From NCBI RefSeq assembly GCF_001625305.1, contig NW_017803909.1:6159554-6223553 (forward strand): DNA of 64,000 nt, in the 5' to 3' direction. Shown piece by piece: positions 34,706 to 46,257 of the stretch. The position numbers and the translations under genes are program-made. This stretch comes from Branchiostoma belcheri. Lineage: Eukaryota > Chordata > Leptocardii > Amphioxiformes > Branchiostomatidae. The notes beneath the pieces were generated by a model. That model saw only the letters and a program-made list of their open reading frames with translations, did no database searches and had not been told where the DNA came from. Numbering within the stretch: the first letter of the stretch is position 1; each line of letters opens with the position of its first letter.

Positions 34706-35900
34706 GCACGCGCCATGTGACGCCATGTTGTTGTTTATCAGCGTATCGACTTTTTTAGGTCATGTATGATGTAACATTTCAGTTAACACCCTTATATCTT
34801 GATGCGAACAGGTCATTAATAATCTCGTTACCTTTTGTGGTGTGCGCTAATATTGTTTTCTCCAAGCAGATGTTGAGTCATGTGCTGTTCCAACGTCCCT
34901 TGTTTCATTTATTTATTTACAATTATCCAATCTGCTTGGGTATATTATTGATAGAATAAAATTTTGAAAATCAACCGAAGGCCACTATTATTTCTGATAT
35001 CGTGTAATACAATAGTTTTTTTTTGTGTGTGTGTGTAATACAATAGTACACCGCTGCGTTTTGCCGTATTAGATGGAATGTGACTGTCGTTTATACTTGT
35101 TTCGTGTAGTTGTCGCCTTTACTTGCCTTTCAGTTCTGTCATCCAGTTTCATAAACCAATGGCTCAAACTACGGCCATACATGCAGCAAACACATATGTC
35201 TAACGAGGAGAGATCGGGCCACATATTTCCGCCATACCATGACCATAAGGACACTTCTTCATCAATTATCTTTGACAGCCTCACAAGCCTTTTAGGAAAC
35301 TGCTTCGCCTAACAAAACGGTGACCTTACAGTACACGGAGCCTAACACTGGACGAAGAGTACAAGAAAAAGAACAGACAAATGTAACATCACTAAAGCTC
35401 TGACACACACCAAAAACCATGTAGTCAGATCGTGTTATTTTCACTCTGTGGGTTGTTTTTTATTCGGAGTCCCGTAGTTTCTGTTCCCCTCACGTATCAG
35501 TTGTTTGGATATGCCATGGGGGAAAGATTGATAAGTGTAACCCCGGTGCTAAATGTGGGTGCCACCAGCCCCTGTCAAACCGCCACAGACTGGCCTCTGG
35601 CATGGCATGTTATCTCACCACCTGCTCATTCACTCTCAAGAACCGCAACAAAACGCTTGTAATGTCAAGGGTTGTCTCGCTTGAATATGCGGCCTTGCTT
35701 GGTCCTTTCGCCTGAAGGGGTCGCAGATTTAACCATCTCCATGCATAAAGTTCGTTAACGGTATCTTTTTAACTGCTTTGAAGCCCTTGTGGACTAATTA
35801 TCAACCTTTTCTAGTCAGGCTGCTTGAAGAAACCGCTTCCCGCCAATTCCGTTTCAAACGATTGTGACGGAAACAAAAATTTGGTCAGAAAATTTTCCGA

Positions 35901-35945
35901 CCAATAAGAAGTCCCGCCCCGGGCACTCAAAATCTCGATTGGTCT
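35901..35945. promoter_or_regulatory. CCAAT / GC-box cluster upstream of the plus-strand methyltransferase
   Basis: CCAAT (35901), CCCGCCCC (about 35913-35920) and ATTGG (about 35939-35943) are grouped 325-370 bases before ATG 36270. No TATA box is seen, which fits a housekeeping-type promoter. This is inference from motifs only. Confidence 0.35.
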
Positions 35946-36269
35946 AAAGACGACAACTGACGCCCCTGACGACAACTACTCCTTTCTAGGAAGTTATTCC
36001 GGCCCAGTATCTAGTACACATGTACTGACGTGTTAGCATTGGGCAAACAGTGGGCACAAAAATAACTTGGAGGCATCCCTGGTGGAAGCAAGCTGTTAAG
36101 TTTCAAAAAGTCGTAAATACGCGTGGAAAAAAGACGCTGTCAAAATCCGCCCTGTTTTTGATATCATTGCCTCATAAAGAATATTGGATTACCCTCGGCT
36201 GGCCTTTTGGATTTGTACCCGTCTGTGTTTGGAGGTGTGATATTGTTGACTAACACGCTGTCTGGCATC

Positions 36270-39200
36270 ATGACATCCACGCAAGCTAAGGAGGAAGACG
36301 AAGTAGCCGACGTCCAGGCCAAATCTCTAAGTTCCAGGACAGGAACTCTCGGTCTCCAGAAGTGAGTACACATCCTGTACGATATTAGATTTTCCAATAT
36401 TCGCACGTAGCATCTGCAGTCATGTTCTCCTTCAGGCATATTTTTTTTAGCACGGCCTTCGTTTGCCTCTTGAGGCTTGTGGCATCTGTGGCTTCTGTTA
36501 TCACTCGTGTGGAATTCAGATTAGAAAAGTCAGTGACGCACACGCACGAGTCTTGTCGTTCCTGATGGGAACTGGCGAGAGAATCTACCATATTTTGTTT
36601 ACCCCTTCCTTCAACTGCCACATGTCTGAACCCCGTGTCTGACAAGCAAGATAACAGTATGGGGAAACTGTTGTATCAAGTTAAAGGCATCCAATTCGAC
36701 TTCAGAGCAGCAAAACTGGAAATATTCTGAATAAGGCAATCTTTATGATATTGACACATACTACTTCACGTTAGCACATTTCAATCAGTATTTCATACTT
36801 TGGATATTTAAAACTGCAGAAACAAGCCCCAAGATGAGTCCTTTATTTTTGGGGCGGTACCCTAAAGATCAGCCAAGGGCCCTTCCAGTAACAATTTTCT
36901 GTCAGAATTTTGGTAATATTTGCTCCATGAGGGTCAATATACATTGGGACAGTGTGGTTTCAACTCACCATGTAGATAAATGACTAGAATATTAACTTTG
37001 AAAAATCGGGTTTCCAAGCCTTAAAACTGCTCTGGATGCCTTTAAGACAGAGCATAACATCCAGTTGGAGAACATTTGTCAGCACCTTAATATCAAAGTG
37101 ACTATTAAAGCAACAGAAGGGGAAATGATTAGGTCTTGAGCTGGACCACATGTTCTTAGTAACGAGCATCAAATTCACCTTCTGATTATTAGTGTTAGAC
37201 CTTCACGGTCTTTAGTTTGGCACTCTTGTATATGGTTTTGAAATATAAAAACAAGCATGTATTAGCGTTGAACTTATCTATAGTAGTACATGTTATGTAG
37301 TGAGCCAGGCGATACAATACAAACACTAAACCAATCAATTAGCCACCAATGGCGTCATGTCGGCATATCTGCTTGAATAGTACACGATCCTATCACTTAG
37401 AGTTATTTGAATTTCATTAAACATCAAACTACCACAATAAAGCCTACACTGCCCAACCTCGGGTAAATGAAATTTCACAAATTCTGACTCTGCTCAACCT
37501 CTGGTAAACAAAATTTCACAAATACTTTTTTTCGGATCTTATTAAATTCATAAGCTACTATTGTTCCAATGCTGACTACTATATTTATACCTACCCATCT
37601 ATCGGATGTCAGACTTGGTGTCATATGACAGCGCAGATGACCTTGAGGTGTCGGTGCTAAAGTTAATCTCATTACCCGTGGTCTGGAGGGGTGTCGGGTT
37701 TCTAGCGCGGTTTCGCGTCATTAGTTCGTCATTAGGTAGAAATAACGAGGCGTTTAGGACTAATTAGGCTGTAATCACTTGTCACAGACGGTGCCTAGTG
37801 GTGCCTAGAGCTAATCTCCAAGCAGATCCTAGGGTCTCATAAATAGAGTATCAAATTGGCCAGAGCTATCAAATTGGCCAGAGAGGGACCAATATGGTGG
37901 GGGTAGCGACAAAAAAAACGGGCCATATATCAAAAGCTAACGATCATTCCCCTCAATCTCTGCTTGGAGAGTAGCCAAAAAATGCCACTAGCAAGACCGG
38001 TGAATTTAGATTTAAAAAGCACCGGGAATTCGGCAAATCTATTTGAACTTGCTGCTGAGCGTACAGTTACGTTTCACATATCATATTGAAGAGAGGGCAA
38101 CCTCGTTTCTTACTTACCCCCATAAAAATGGAGGTACATGTACATTGTAATACATGTACTAGAATTCTGGGCAGAGTTTGTGTGTCTGTCTATCTGTCTA
38201 TCTGTCTGCTCCTCCTCAAGATAATTCAAGAACAGCTGGATAGATAGATAGATAGATTGATTGATTCTACATTTGGTGGGTTGGTAATTTGTGACAAAAA
38301 ACTAGCAATCACTAGATGTGGGCCCCCTGGTGGCTTTCTTGGGTACTGCAGCTGCATCCTATCGTGAGGGGCGGCAGTAGTCACCCTGGCCTAAGTGCTG
38401 CTCGTTGATTTTCGTTGCAAGAATGTTGACCGGGAACATTCTGGTCATCTCCGATGACAGACCAGCCGAGCCGACCGGGCGCGGACCATGTCCACCTCGG
38501 AGCGATTCCTGGTCATCGTGCCGGCGTCAGGCCCGGCTAAACCCCGCTTTCCTCGGTAACTATACCGCTGATGACAAGATAACACCGCATGACATTCACC
38601 TTGGCACTCGGCCAGCCATGCAGCAGTTTTGTTGGTCCCTTGGCGTTGTACCCGTAGTTCGTGGTGTGACATGGCGTTAGACAAGTCAACACTGTTCTAT
38701 TTTCGATCGACATGATATCCGGTCCTGTATGTAGTCTGCGATGTCAAACCAAGTTCATGGACAGAACTTTACTAATAGCGATGTGTTAACCTCGCACAGT
38801 ATTTGTATGAGTTTCCTCTTATCTAGTTAGACCACGGCTATACAGTCAGGGTTGCCCTAGCCAGTGGCTGTCACAGGGGAGTCTATTCCTGGTAACAAAG
38901 GCAATAAACTACGTAACTTAGTAGAAAAACAGACATCGGAATTCTAAAACATCCACCGTGTGATGTTGTAGATCCCTAGTCTCTACCAAACTAACTACTA
39001 CGCTGGCTATATATAGGAGAATATTTGCTAAGGGAGTTTGGCCGCCTTGTAGGTTTGACTGGCCGCGGAGGAAAAGAAACTACCTTCCCGCGGCCGGACT
39101 CCCTTGGCCAATTTTACTCTCTTTTTTGCCGAATTCTACGATCCGTATTCCCGTAGCAAGGCCTGGTGGAGGCTGGTAAATCTCATCATCCGCAGGCTTG

Positions 39201-42200
39201 CAGGAGGCCCTCTCCGTTAGATTCTTGTTAGAGCTCTGGTGATACTACGGCATGCTTCCCGACTAAATATTTGTTGTCACAGTTCAAATCATCTGTGACC
39301 ACATCTCAGATATCCTTCCCACGGCGGCGATCACATGCAAGAATGCAAATGCAATATAAACTTGGATGTGGGTCCCAGGTTGTGTCCACCAGTCAACCTC
39401 TATTTCAAATATACAGATGGAAGGCATTAAGAAAATCTCATGTCCACATCTACAAGTAGCCTAGACGCTGCCTAGTGTTTGTATATCCGTTAAACAACAC
39501 ATGAAACGCCCATGTGTGCTGCAGATGTGTGGTACAAGGCATGATGGGAAATTGTTGCATGCTGGGAAGTACCTTGTCTTTCAGAGATGTAAAAAAACAT
39601 GGCCTTCAATGGCTGACATAGTTGAAGTTGCCATTTTATTAACTAACTTTATTACTAACTTTTAAAGGTAGCTATGATCGTCGTTCAATGATCACCTTTA
39701 TCAAACTTGCTCGTGGCTTGGAGATTGCGGTACCATCTACGTACTACATATTACTGAATTGTCGCCGCCCTCTAGTGTGAAAACCCCGCCCCACCCACCG
39801 TCAACAAAAACAAAACCATGCATGCATCGACAACAGAACAGACCCCAGCGTCGTACAGACCCCACGCGGCCATGTCGTGTCTCATCCCCCCTCTCCTCTA
39901 CCGTCCTACGGCCGCCGACCTGGAGGCTGTGTTGTTACAGAGCGTGGCCAGTGACCGGTTTCAGGGTAAAGTCCATCCTTACTGTCCGCACAGGTACACG
40001 TTAGAGGAGGTGAAGATCAAGGATGTGGCGCTGAGACTGGTGGCTGTTCACCAGATGGAGCTGCGGGAAGGTAAGGCTTACGTGTTCTTTGCAGCTATAG
40101 TAGGTATTACTCTTCAAAAATGCCCAATGCTCTTGAGGTTGCAGTGATGCTAGCCGAGTTGTAGACATGCAGAGAGCTGTATTTTGAAAGGTTCTGTAAC
40201 TACAGCTCTCAAGGGCTCTTTTTGTGTGACTTCAGCGCAAAAACTGGACAAATTATCCTCAACGAAAGTCTGCCTGATATTCATATTCATGAGACCTTTT
40301 CAACACATCTTTGTGATCGATTGCATTATGTTTTATGTATAGACGAAAAAAAATTAGATGTTGTGCCCAAACTATGACAAAAACAAGCTTTCCTTCACGT
40401 TCTTTCCTTGTATGCTGAGCTACAGGAATCCAATATTCGGACGTGCTAAAGTGAGCGTGCTAATCCTTCCTGCTGAACTGGTCGGGTGGGGGGCGGTCCT
40501 CCTTAGATGGCATCATTGCAAATTTGCCGAGTCTCACCCGCAACCATAACAACGTTAACCGGGTCATGAATATTCCCTAGCCTCCTTCGCAGACTTGTAG
40601 GGTACGGCGTAGCAGCGAAACCGTCTCTCTCCGGCAAAACTCTAGCCTGACTACCAGGCTTGGGGAGGCGGTTAGCTGGAAAGAGTAATCGGCCAAATAG
40701 AGAGATAAGCATGCCAAGGGAGTTTGTCCGTTGAGAGAACGTTTCGCGGCCTCCCCAAGCCTGCTATAGAGTAAAATCGTCCCTCCACGGCATAACTCGC
40801 GTCGCTCGCCGACAAAAATAACGCCGCACCTAGCCTGGTAACCAGACCGCCGTGAGCTCAGCGCTATCCCTTCGGCACAGAGAGCGTCTGGGCCCGCCAA
40901 CCAGGCCTCAATTACCACGCTTCGGGGGGGTTTAGGTTTCTTCGCTCACAACGCTTTGGGTCGGCGGCAAAAGAAGACCAAGCGTAATACAGGAAGTCAG
41001 CGGATACAGGGAAACAGCTGGAGATAGGGCCGTGGTATAACTCGCCTTGGCTAATGGTAAAGGCCGGGGCCGAAAAAATACCGCCAAGCCGACCAAAGGT
41101 TTGGTACCCAGGCTACGCCGCACCCTACGAGTCTGCGAAGGAGGCTAAATTTTCCCTACCTTCAGAACAGGCTATGCAGTTGCCGTTCTTTTGTTTAGTT
41201 ACGTCCTATATTTTATGATAGGACATAACTGAACAGAACTTAGGAAAACGCTTCTTATCAGCATTGTTTGCAAAAGGCAAATCAAGGAGGTCTATTTAAA
41301 GCTCCTTGCGCAAATGAAATAATCCTATAATTTCTTAAGTCTCCACCAGATTAACAACGCAATTTAGCCAATAGATATAGGAAAATGATAATTTGACTAG
41401 GGGAGTTTAGCTAGAGTTCATTTGCCCGCGCAGTTATCATTTCTGACTGATTCTCCCAGCATGTACAACATGAAACTTGCACCACGACACAAAGTTTGTT
41501 TATTGGATTTGGGATGCCGATGTGATACACAAACAAGATAAGCTCTAATACGGTTCCTTATAAACAAACAACTACCCTCTTTAACAACACTTTGAAGTCG
41601 GGATAGAAAATTGAATAATGAGCGCTTCTTAGTAACGATGTAGATATAAGTACAGATGTGTTTTAGAATCGAAGGTTTGTCTAAAACCATCAGAAATATG
41701 AACTTATCTGTGTTGCTAAGATGTATGAAATGGGGAAACATACATTGCAATAGTTTATAAAGCTCAGCTCTCTCTTCGTTGTACATGTATAAACTACATT
41801 CTAATACAAAGTGTTCTATAATGTGTTATAATAATGAAAGAAGCGCAAAAATGAAAGCAGTATTACTATTAGAAGGTCAGCATCCTTGGCATTAGTCGAT
41901 AGTCAGTTAGAACAAGCCGAGGAGCTTATATGAACGAAGCCCTTTACTGTAGTCATATGCCAACTGGGTTAAGTACATATATATAATTATTATATAGTGC
42001 AGACCTCTCTGGTTAGAAAATTTCCGGCACTTACACGATTTCAAGGGTGGCAGAACCATTATGCACCATTATTGTAATTAACACCTCCCCGCATTTGTTC
42101 CGCATTTGTGAGTGAGATCTTATCTGTCCTACTGGGACCAATTAGCAAGGGCCATGCCAAATGTGTTTCACGTATGGCGTCCAGACGTGGATCTATTTGG

Positions 42201-45200
42201 TAGCCTGGGTTCCATCCTGGTTAGTTTACGTCCGCTCCCACAGTCGCTACCACCAGGTTGTGGGAGCGGACGTAAACTAACCAGGATGGAACCCAGGCTA
42301 TCTCTTTGGACCCCTTTTCCGGAATTTAAGAAGAAAATTTGATTTTTTTTTCATGTGATATGCGACGATGCAGGATAATGGTCATACAGCGATAACCACC
42401 CATAATTCCATAGCCTGGTGTCCAGTCGTTCGTGGTTGGGGCGGGTTTTCTTCGGGGCTGCAGGAGCTCTTCCCCGCTCGTCTCAGCTACGGAGACTAAA
42501 AAGGCCTAACTACGCCTTACGAAAAAGGGTATGCAGGCCCACTCTCAGTGGAAGAGAGAGGCTGTGGTGATGTTGTGAAATTCTTCCTTATGAGGACGAC
42601 CTCCTATGTCAATTTGGTGCCAAATTCTTGCCGTGACCCGAAAAGAGAGGAATCCGTGGTGTTTGGGTGGCATATCGCATTTCTGTCCTACTCAAGTACG
42701 GGGCCACCAAATCAGGACTGTGGGCTTCTAAAGCTAAGCACGGTAAAGGTCAAGCGGAATGTGCGTAAGAGTTTTCCTGTGGCTATATTGAGAGCTTGTA
42801 TCTGATCCCTGTGGCCCCAATTAAGTAATCGTCAATGGATTTCATCTATCTGGCCATGTGTTACTTTACGTACATGAATCACATATGTATGTACGTTAAT
42901 GTATGTAAACTATGTATGTATGGATACTGATTGATCGATTAAATGAATTGATTAATCAATGAAGTCCAAAAGAACTTTTACATTCATTATTTGCCCAGAC
43001 TAATATGATTAGACTAAGGACATTGTATTTTAATTCAATTTAATAATTCAATTTTATTAAGAACAGTCTACATAGCAGGGGTACGTAGTACTCCTGAATT
43101 GTGTGGACTTTACATAAGTATAGAAATGCACAAGACAATTACATACAAAAGTGGGACATGAAACACTAGAACACTAGGTCTGCGTTTGGCTATTGTACAA
43201 TCTGATTTTGCTTGAATTCCACATTTCTTTTCTCCCCCCAGCTCACCTGGTGCTGACGGGACAGAGGATATGGCCAGCTGCTAAGGTAGGGGAGTACTAG
43301 ATACTGTAGTATACGTGCAAGAATGAAAACAGTATAGCAATGTTGTAAAGGCTTACTAGCTTCAGTTCTGGTCATTAGTACTTTGTGTAAAATGTCTTTT
43401 GGGCTATCCCTGGCTTTATAACTGGATGTACGGGGATATTGCTACTTGTACTTGTACGGTCTCCTCAGCTTAGCAAATGACCTGCGTTTAAGTCAGTCAT
43501 TCGTCTGCACAGCGTCCTGCGCAATACTAGTACATGGCGGTCGTGGGCGGATCTAGACGGGCCACGTCGAAAAATTGGCCACAACGTTAACAGTGGGCCA
43601 GCCACCCGCTCTGTTGGAAACCATGTACGGCTACGGGAACGTACGGGGATACCTAGATACAAAAACGGGATGGGTTAGGATAATCCGCAGTTGATGAGCA
43701 AAAGGCGATCGATGTTAGGGTTAGATGAACCCCCTATTTCATGACCCACGTAGGCCACAAGCTTTACTCATTCCCTGTATCCCCAGGTTCTTGCGCTGTA
43801 CCTTGTGGAAAACCCTGACATCGTGCAGTCGGCGGGGTCCGTGCTGGAGCTCGGGGCGGGCCCGGGGCTGCCCGGACTGGTGGCGGCCAAACTCGCGCCT
43901 CAGCCCGACCGGGTAGTCCTCACAGACAACAAGGACCTGGTGCTCGACCTTCTGGAGAAAAACATCCTCAAGAACTTTAACGACGATGACCCCATGGCAG
44001 GTGATCAAACTTATAACCTTATCTCCCCAAAACAAGTAACGTATAGTAATCACCGCTTTCATGTGATCTTTTGGTGTGATCCTTGTTATCCTGTATTTAC
44101 TTTCAGCCGAATATGGCCTGCCGACCACTGTCGACGTCAATCTAGCTAAGCTTCCCCCAACCATGGTTGGTGGTAGGTTGGGAACGTAATCTGCTGTGGT
44201 TGGCTATTGGTCGGCAATTGTTGGCTACTGTTCGGCTGTGCAGTACACAGCATGCAGCTAGAGGCCGAGGTGGTCTTGAAAATGGTTGAGACATGGTCGT
44301 CCCGAAAGATAGGCGTGGCCTTATCTGGTCAACCTTAGATGCCTAGTGCTCGGGGGCAAGGCCAGTGCTACCCTGGGTGCCAGGCCCTGCACTGCCCCGG
44401 GCTCAACTCCACCGCAGCGGTAATTTAGATTGGCGGGCGAAGGGCTTCTGGCCGCCTAAGGAAAACGGGTAGCGGCCCGAAACTTGTCTGGCACCCAGGG
44501 TGGGCCAGTGCAGGTCCTGAAGGCGCTTTATATAAAAACTGACTCATCGTACCGTACCGTTCCAGACAAGCCGCAGTGTGGCCACCTGGAGTGGGAAAAG
44601 GCGTGACCGACTTCCGGGACCAACACGGTGGGTTTGACGTCATCCTGGCCTCTGACGTCATTTACCACCGACCGGACATTCCGCTTCTTCTACAAACGGC
44701 CAGAGATCTGCTGAATGACAAGGTGAAAATTCCTCGTGTACTGTTCTGTTTTACCTCAATGACGTCAATCAGAATTAAGGTGCATCTTGAAAAATAGGTT
44801 CTCTCGAGCCGTCCCACACCGTATCGTGTTTTCTGCTAATACTAGCCTGGTATCCAGTCTTACGAGATAGTGGCTGTTGGGGTGTTCGGACAGGCTGTGT
44901 CTTCGGGGGCTCTAATAGCTTCACCCGCCCAGTGAAACAGGTCGACCCGGTAGGAGTGTTACGATGGTATGGTTGGGGACTTGAATTGCCCCAATACGAT
45001 AGTCTTTCGTGGTAGGGATAATCAATCTCCCATCGTGAAATATACACCAGGAAACCTATCTGAGGCGGCCCCGAGGAAAACCCGCCCCTACCACGTAAGA
45101 CTGGATACCAGGCTATGCTAATACGAAATGATCCTGTTCACGGTAACCCGAACGTAAATCTACAAAATAAAGGGTGTCCATACGTGACGTCAGAGTTATC

Positions 45201-45609
45201 ATGCTGGTTAGTTGTACCTAAGAATAAGAACAATAAACTCGAATATTCGTATTTGTATGATGCCATTCTTATGTGACAGCTTTCCATTCACCTGGTGTCT
45301 TCCAGGTTTAACCATCCAAAATGGCGGACGACAATTACGTCATATAGTCACATGAAATGATGCTATACAACCGTTCATTCATTCACCCACCACCCTCCCG
45401 TTCTTCCCCAGCCCTCCTCAGTGCTGTTGCTGAGCTATAACGACCGCGCCAAGATCTTCCAGCAGACTGTGAAGGAAACGGCACAGGAGTGCGGGCTTGA
45501 ATGGACGGACATTCCGTTCCGGGAGCTCCTTCCGGACTTCTCTCAGCATGTACATCCGGACGAAGTCCGGCACTTACATCTCATGGTGTTTATGAAGGGT
45601 GCAAGTTAG
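36270..45609 (+). CDS. METTL21-type protein methyltransferase, plus-strand paralog, with a frameshift
   Basis: Six exons: 36270-36361, 39994-40070, 43242-43285, 43787-44000, 44566-44722, 45412-45609 (stop TAG). Exon 3 gives TGQRIWPAAK, the usual family-16 segment before motif I. Exon 4 has LELGAGPGLPGL and VVLTDNKD. Exon 5 has CGHLEW, then VTDFRDQHGGFDVILASDVIY. Exon 6 has VLLLSYNDR and ends HLHLMVFMKGAS. Exon 5 is 157 bases against 158 in the paralog. Reading breaks between HLEW and GVTDF, where a base is missing in the GGGAAAAGG run near 44590-44600, and the original frame hits TGA. This is either an assembly or sequencing error or a real disabling change. Without it the protein would be about 260 residues. 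An alternative 5' end is described at 39818-39993. Confidence 0.7.
38977..39175. mobile_element. TAG-type element, relative of 8408-8614
   Basis: The element begins TAGTCTCTACCA and ends GGCCTGGTGGAGGCT. The interior carries CTGGCTATATATAGGAG, GGCCAATTTTACTCTC and TACGATCCGTATTCCCGTAG, the reverse complement of the 8408-8614 text. The target duplication is not clear. It lies in the first intron of the plus-strand methyltransferase. Confidence 0.65.
39818..39993 (+). CDS. Possible alternative first exon of the plus-strand methyltransferase
   Basis: An open frame starting at ATG 39818 (or ATG 39872, MSCLIPPLL) runs in phase straight into exon 2 at 39994 and adds residues such as YRPTAADLEAVLLQSVASDR. 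A GC-box-like CCCCGCCCC lies at about 39784-39792. The spliced form from 36270-36361 has better support, because that exon resembles the paralog's exon 1 and the splice at 39993/39994 restores the paralog's 77-base exon length. The two need not exclude each other. Confidence 0.35.
40578..41147. mobile_element. Outer TAG...CTA element, interrupted by a younger one
   Basis: The termini TAGCCTCCTTCGCAGACTTG and CGAGTCTGCGAAGGAGGCTA are near-perfect inverted repeats. The flanks AATATTCCC (40569-40577) and AATTTTCCC (41148-41156) are a 9-bp duplication with one mismatch. A second element (40831-41115) sits inside it. It lies in the second intron of the plus-strand methyltransferase. Confidence 0.8.
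40831..41115. mobile_element. Inner (nested) TAG...CTA element
   Basis: The termini are TAGCCTGGTAACCAGACCG and TTTGGTACCCAGGCTA. CGCCGCACC is duplicated exactly at both edges (40822-40830 and 41116-41124). The target lay in the right end of the outer element, so this insertion is the later event. Confidence 0.85.
42201..42300. mobile_element. Perfect 41-bp-arm hairpin element
   Basis: The left arm begins TAGCCTGGGTTCCATCCTGG and the right arm ends CCAGGATGGAACCCAGGCTA. The 41-base arms are exact reverse complements around an 18-base loop. The flanks TCTATTTGG / TCTCTTTGG form a 9-bp duplication with one mismatch. Perfect arms suggest a recent insertion or strong correction. Confidence 0.85.
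44843..45115. mobile_element. TAG...CTA element, perfect 9-bp duplication
   Basis: The termini are TAGCCTGGTATCCAGTCTTA and TAAGACTGGATACCAGGCTA. TGCTAATAC flanks both sides exactly. It is in the last intron of the plus-strand methyltransferase. Confidence 0.85.
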
Positions 45610-45912
45610 TCAATACGGTTGTGACCACTCTTTTTTAATCGTAACATCTAGACCTTACGGCGAAATGCACGTATCTTTTTTCCGAAGAAATTTCGTGGAC
45701 ACGTGATTACGAAATGTAAATAATGTTGGACCAGAGACTAGTGGAGAAATCTTTCTTTGCTTGTATGCTAAGAAACACATGTTGTGTGGATTTTTGATAC
45801 CAGAACGTAAAGTGTCACTCCTATTTCGATGCAGTCAGCATCCTAAATGCTGGTGCTTCATAAGGACCTAAGTTACAAGGGCTACGAAATACCAGAGAGC
45901 TACAATTCATTC

Positions 45913-45918
45913 AATAAA
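45913..45918 (+). terminator. Candidate polyadenylation signal of the plus methyltransferase
   Basis: AATAAA about 300 bases after the stop codon at 45609. A reverse TTTATT at about 45983 could serve the minus-strand gene at 46258-47201, so the two genes would be tail-to-tail. Confidence 0.4.
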
Positions 45919-46257
45919 ATCCACAAGGAGCCGTACAAACATATATTATTTGTCTTTCTTCTGTCGATTGGTACTTCTGTACTTTATTACAATCCACTGG
46001 AACGTTTGAGCAAACGTGGACTAATTCATTGATAAATCAATCAACCAATTAAAAACAATAAATGGAAAATTAACCGCATTTATGAAAACCATGACGGACT
46101 TGGCCACCCATATTTCAAATTAGAAATAAACTCTGTAAAATGAACCTAGTCTCTGTATAAAATAAATTATATTTACAATCCTAATCTTCATTTTGATGCT
46201 GTCCATCTTTACCGTGTATAAAGAAGAACACGTTGAGCTGCGCACGTGATCGTGCGT

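Larger units (their letters stand above)
31990..36269. other. Intergenic space between divergent methyltransferase genes
   Basis: About 4.3 kb that should hold both promoters. It contains an interspersed repeat (33674-33924), a (GT)n run (about 33387-33411), a homopolymer C run (34692-34705), and a CCAAT/GC-box cluster near 35901-35945. Several open frames of 60-80 codons show no recognisable motif. Confidence 0.55.

Noticed and set aside
38405..38684. Open frames on both strands over the same 280 bases
   Set aside because: There is no recognisable motif, no paired exons, and the other strand is equally open.
42690..42760. GGGCTTCTAAAGCTAAGCACGG resembles the internal promoter of 5S rRNA
   Set aside because: The match is limited to about 15 bases, and the expected start, length and other boxes of a 5S gene are not visible.
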